A stretch of DNA of 64,000 bases from positions 1 to 64,000 of the forward strand of contig SVDU01000021.1 in NCBI GenBank assembly GCA_015057705.1. Direction: 5' to 3'. Origin of the DNA: Paenibacillaceae bacterium. Lineage in GTDB: Bacteria > Bacillota > Clostridia > Lachnospirales > Lachnospiraceae. The stretch's first letter is position 1, and each line of letters opens with the position of its first letter. The notes below the pieces were generated by a model, which worked only from the letters and a program-made list of their open reading frames with translations, did no database searches and had not been told where the DNA came from. The position numbers and the translations under genes are program-made. Of this stretch, positions 60,583-64,000 are shown piece after piece.

Positions 60583-61365
60583 ATGAATGATATCAGCCCT
60601 GAACTTAAAAAGCTGTATCAGAATTATAATGGAGATATCAAAAAGCTGCTGCAGGAAAATCCCAGGCTGGATTATTTATATGCCTTATCGGAGATTAGAG
60701 AAAATCTGCTGGACTGGTTTGAGTTTAAACCAGATGCAACACTTCTGCAGGTGGGATCTGACTACGGCGCGTTAACAGGCTTATACAGCAGGCGGGTAAA
60801 AGCAGTAACCGTATTAGACCCCTGCCACAACAATTTATCGTTCAACCGCCTTCGCAATCAGAAACAAAACAATATTCACTACGTAAACAATGATTTAAAC
60901 TCTTTTACCAGTGATGAGGGTTTTGATTATATCGTTTTTGCAGGTTCCCTTTGCGAACAGTATCAGGACATAATACAAAAGGCCAAAGAACTTTTAAAAC
61001 CCGAAGGAATGCTGATTACTGCCATTTCAAACCGTCTGGGATTAAAGTATCAGGCTGGTGCAAAGGCGGAGCAGTTTTGCCTTTCCAGAACAGAGTTAAA
61101 GGAACTTTTATGCGGAAGTGAAGGAAACGAGGGAGCTGTGAAATTTTACTATCCCATGCCCGATTACCGCCTTCCCGTAACTTTATACTCCGATGGATAT
61201 CTTCCCGGTAAGGGAGATTTAACCCACGCCATTCTTGCCTATGATTATCCCAAGTACTTACGTTTCGATTTAGGTAAGATGTTTGATGAAGTATGTGAAG
61301 GAAAACAGTTTGATACATTTGCCAATTCATTTTTAACCATTTGGAGCCGTCATGAAGAAAATTAA
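60583..61365 (+). CDS. Class I SAM-dependent methyltransferase
   Basis: 260 residues. Rossmann-like methyltransferase with the SAM loop in TLLQVGSDYGALTGLYSRR, the acidic residue in VTVLDPCHNN, and FDYIVFAGSLCEQYQDIIQK. No membrane segments. AAGGAGG precedes the ATG by eight bases. Its last 14 bases overlap the next gene, whose N-terminus looks like a kinase. In WbdD, a methyltransferase and a kinase sit in one chain and cap the O-antigen; here the two could act together in the same way. Confidence 0.87.
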   Translation: MNDISPELKKLYQNYNGDIKKLLQENPRLDYLYALSEIRENLLDWFEFKPDATLLQVGSDYGALTGLYSRRVKAVTVLDPCHNNLSFNRLRNQKQNNIHYVNNDLNSFTSDEGFDYIVFAGSLCEQYQDIIQKAKELLKPEGMLITAISNRLGLKYQAGAKAEQFCLSRTELKELLCGSEGNEGAVKFYYPMPDYRLPVTLYSDGYLPGKGDLTHAILAYDYPKYLRFDLGKMFDEVCEGKQFDTFANSFLTIWSRHEEN

Positions 61366-64000
61366 TTTTGTAAAATATAATAAAACAAGAAGAGAAGCTT
61401 TTCAGATACGCACCAGTCTGGTGGAAGAAAATGGACTGCCTTATGTGGAAAAGACTGCCCTGACGGCTGAGGGAATCCCTCATATCCGTACCTTTGAAGA
61501 AAAATACAAAAATTTAACGGAACAAAATCAGGGGTTACATGTTGCAGACGTAACGGTCAGCTCAGATGGAACAACCGCCCGGTTTGCATTTCTAAAAGGA
61601 GAGACGTATGCTGAGATTCTTGGACGGCAGATCGTAAACGGGAAAGTTTCGGAAGCCTCTTTGGAAGACGGAATCTCCATGATTTTAAAGGTACATGATG
61701 ATTACATGACGCCGTTCCATATGACGCCGGAGTTTGAAGAAGTATTCGGTGCGCTTCCGGATACTGCAGAGCAGATTAGAAGAGACTGGGCATTTAAACA
61801 TTCCAATATAGACTGCCTTTTTGAGAATATCATGATGACTGAAGACGGTCCTTACTGTCTGGATTATGAATGGGTATTCTCTTTTCCCGTTCCCGTTAAC
61901 TTCATAAAATTCCGGGTGCTGTATTATTTTTATGAGCAGTATAAAAGCATCCTGAGCTATGAATCCATGGAAGTATTTATGGAAGAGCAGGGAGTGGACC
62001 AGGAACTGATTAGTATTTATGAAGAGATGGAACGCCATTTTCAGGAATATGTTCACGGTGAGAACCAGCAGATCTATCTCTTAAACTACATGCATGAGAC
62101 ATTTGCCCTGCCGGACAGCATGTTTGAGGTATCTCAGATAATTGATGATACCAAGGATCAGATAGCCCAGATGAAGGCTGAATTAAAGGAAAAGGATCTG
62201 ACCATTACAAAACAGCAGGAGGAAAAACGCTTAACGGATAACCATGTTGCCAACCAGGACATGATTATTGCTTCCCTTAGAAAAGACTGTGAAACCATGC
62301 AGGGGATTATTGAACAGTTAAGAAAGCATGAATCCTTCTCCTATAAGGTACTGCGCAGGTTGAAAAGAATCTTTAATGAGAAATTCCCTCAAGGCACAAA
62401 GAAACGGAAAGTGCTGTTTTATATAAAGGAAACCATTCTTCACCCTGTAAAATCCATTTCCCTCTATACAACAGATGAGGGAAGAAATCTCATGGAAGGC
62501 GACATGAAAATCGGAGCGGCATACCGGATACATGGAAAACTTCGTTTTGTAAAAGAAGGACATCCCATGGTATCCATCGTCATACCGGTTTACAACCAGA
62601 TCCATTATACTTATGCATGCCTCCTGTCCATACTGGAGCACACAAAGAATGTAGATTATGAGATAATCATTGCAGATGATGTATCAACGGATGCTACGGC
62701 AGAGCTGTCCAAATTCACAGAGAATGTGGTGATCTGCCGCAATGAAACCAACCAGGGATTTTTAAGAAACTGCAATCAGGCGGCAAAGTCGGCAAGAGGA
62801 AAGTATATCATGTTTTTAAACAATGATACTCAGGTAACCGACGGCTGGCTGGATAGTCTTGTTAATCTAATCGAGTCGGACCCTTCCATCGGAATGGTGG
62901 GTTCCAAGCTGGTTTATCCGGACGGACGGCTTCAGGAGGCCGGCGGAATCTTATGGAGCGACGGCTCTGGCTGGAATTACGGACGTCTCGATGATCCGGA
63001 AAAACCTGAATACAATTATGTAAAAGACGTAGATTATATTTCCGGTGCTGCAATCCTTCTTTCCAATAATTTGTGGAAACGGATCGGCGGCTTCGATGAA
63101 CGCTTTGCACCGGCTTATTGTGAAGATTCAGATCTCGCCTTTGAGGTGCGCAAAGCCGGCTACCGGGTGGTTTATCAGCCTCTTTCCAAAGTGATTCACT
63201 TTGAAGGCATTTCAAACGGAACAGATGTCAATGGTTCCGGTTTAAAACGCTATCAGATTGAAAACAGCAAAAAGCTGAAAGAAAAATGGGCGGCTGAGTT
63301 CAGCTGTCAGAGCGAAAATAACGGTAACCCTGATCCATTCCGTGCCAGAGAAAGAAGCCAGGGAAAGGATATCATCCTGGTGGTGGATCATTATGTACCT
63401 ACCTATGACCGGGATGCTGGTTCCAAAACCACATTCCAGTATTTAAAGATGTTTATTGATAAGGGATATGTGGTCAAGTTCCTGGGAGACAATTTCCTTC
63501 ATGAAGAGCCTTATTCCACCGCATTACAGCAGATGGGAATCGAGATTCTTTACGGCAGGGAATATCAGGCAGGCATCTGGGACTGGTTAAAGGCACATGG
63601 TGACGATATAAAGGCAGCTTATTTAAACCGCCCCCATATCGCACAGAAATATATTGATTTTCTCCGGGAACATACCAGCATGAAGCTGATTTATTACGGA
63701 CATGACCTTCATTTCCTGAGGGAAGGCAGAGAATACGAGCTTACCGGAGATCCAAAGAAACGGGAAGCTTCCGAATACTGGAGATCTATGGAGCTGCGCC
63801 TGATGAAAAAAGCGGCAGTTTCCTATTACCCGTCATATGTTGAGCGGGAAGCCATTCATGAAATTGAACCTTCTGTTCCTGTAAAAGCAATCGTAGCTTA
63901 CGTATTTGACCGGTTTTTAAATCAAATACCCAATGACTTTGAAAAGAGGGAAGGTCTGCTGTTTGTGGGCGGCTTTGCCCATCCGCCAAATGCAGATGCG
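61352..64000 (+). CDS. Large kinase-like / coiled-coil / GT2 / GT4 protein, cut by the window end
   Basis: An open frame of 883 codons runs from ATG 61352 to the last base without a stop. Residues 1-230 resemble a small-molecule or sugar kinase: K34 (YVEKTALTAEG), then D154 and N159 (D-x-x-x-x-N in NIDCLFENIM) and D171 (CLDYEWVF). About 265-335 is a coiled coil (QIAQMKAELKEKDL and on). A GT2 domain spans about 405-650: VSIVIPVYNQIHYTYACLLS, D442-D443, NND492T, EDSDLAFEVRKAGYRV. From about 675 a GT4-like domain begins (ILVVDHYVPTYDRDAGSKTT) and is truncated. Upstream neighbours are the Wzm/Wzt pair and the methyltransferase. Predicted to polymerise and perhaps phosphorylate the chain end. Confidence 0.85.
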   Translation, partial: MKKINFVKYNKTRREAFQIRTSLVEENGLPYVEKTALTAEGIPHIRTFEEKYKNLTEQNQGLHVADVTVSSDGTTARFAFLKGETYAEILGRQIVNGKVSEASLEDGISMILKVHDDYMTPFHMTPEFEEVFGALPDTAEQIRRDWAFKHSNIDCLFENIMMTEDGPYCLDYEWVFSFPVPVNFIKFRVLYYFYEQYKSILSYESMEVFMEEQGVDQELISIYEEMERHFQEYVHGENQQIYLLNYMHETFALPDSMFEVSQIIDDTKDQIAQMKAELKEKDLTITKQQEEKRLTDNHVANQDMIIASLRKDCETMQGIIEQLRKHESFSYKVLRRLKRIFNEKFPQGTKKRKVLFYIKETILHPVKSISLYTTDEGRNLMEGDMKIGAAYRIHGKLRFVKEGHPMVSIVIPVYNQIHYTYACLLSILEHTKNVDYEIIIADDVSTDATAELSKFTENVVICRNETNQGFLRNCNQAAKSARGKYIMFLNNDTQVTDGWLDSLVNLIESDPSIGMVGSKLVYPDGRLQEAGGILWSDGSGWNYGRLDDPEKPEYNYVKDVDYISGAAILLSNNLWKRIGGFDERFAPAYCEDSDLAFEVRKAGYRVVYQPLSKVIHFEGISNGTDVNGSGLKRYQIENSKKLKEKWAAEFSCQSENNGNPDPFRARERSQGKDIILVVDHYVPTYDRDAGSKTTFQYLKMFIDKGYVVKFLGDNFLHEEPYSTALQQMGIEILYGREYQAGIWDWLKAHGDDIKAAYLNRPHIAQKYIDFLREHTSMKLIYYGHDLHFLREGREYELTGDPKKREASEYWRSMELRLMKKAAVSYYPSYVEREAIHEIEPSVPVKAIVAYVFDRFLNQIPNDFEKREGLLFVGGFAHPPNADA

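Noticed and set aside
1-64000. Mobile elements, CRISPR arrays, tRNA or rRNA genes
   Set aside because: No transposase, integrase, regular spaced direct repeats, tRNA cloverleaf or rRNA sequence was seen.

Overview
The window looks like the chromosome of a Gram-positive anaerobe of the Lachnospiraceae / Clostridium cluster XIVa type (Lacrimispora-like). This is inferred from gene style, not from a marker search: low-to-moderate GC, AGGAGG-type ribosome sites, class B sortase, ChW and choline-type wall-binding repeats, LplA/LplB- and YesM/YesN-type sugar systems, and TelA/XpaC. Most of the 64 kb serves the cell surface and sugar uptake. I saw no rRNA, tRNA, insertion sequence, prophage or CRISPR array.

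Layout. 0.1-2.7 kb: two surface proteins on the minus strand (a Ser/Thr/Lys-tailed membrane protein and a lipoprotein) and an HD-type alarmone-hydrolase-like protein. 2.9-16.3 kb: a synthase-dependent exopolysaccharide operon like Bacillus ydaJKLMN and Listeria pss. It holds a lipid-linked sugar GT2, a GT-C membrane enzyme, a degenerate GGDEF membrane receptor, a DUF2334 protein, a processive GT2 synthase, a BcsB-like partner, a second GT-C protein, a thioredoxin-GH8-like fusion and wecB. 16.3-25.4 kb: mgsA, a SARP/BTAD-type regulator whose C-terminus also looks like a degenerate GGDEF domain, sortase B, glmM, the xpaC-telA pair, leuA and a GNAT acetyltransferase.

25.5-40.7 kb: a wall-polysaccharide region with glf, a GT8 enzyme, several GT2 enzymes, a DegT aminotransferase, an ATP-grasp ligase, an L,D-transpeptidase (opposite strand), two Wzx-like flippases, a DPM1-like GT2 with DUF2304 and DUF2142 proteins, and a rhamnosyltransferase-like GT2. 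Four promoters here share a spacing and, in three cases, an identical GTTTACTTTT -35 block. An isolated allE gene follows.

41.9-46.6 kb: a LacI regulator with two identical palindromic operators and an LplB/YtcP/LplA-type sugar importer. 46.6-57.2 kb: an AraC regulator, a membrane-anchored sugar-binding protein with a YesM/YesN two-component system (like XylFII-LytS-YesN), a second sugar-binding lipoprotein, and a ChvE-MmsA-MmsB importer. 57.3-57.6 kb: an apparent type I toxin-antitoxin locus, a 27-residue holin-like peptide with a convergent antisense RNA.

57.8-64.0 kb: rmlC, a Wzm/Wzt-type ABC polysaccharide exporter with a C-terminal glycan-recognition domain, a methyltransferase, and a very large protein cut by the window end (kinase-like domain, coiled coil, GT2, start of a GT4-like domain). 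That order resembles the WbdD chain-terminating system of Gram-negative O-antigen loci. The window therefore carries parts of three distinct polysaccharide export routes: synthase-dependent, Wzx flippase and ABC transporter.
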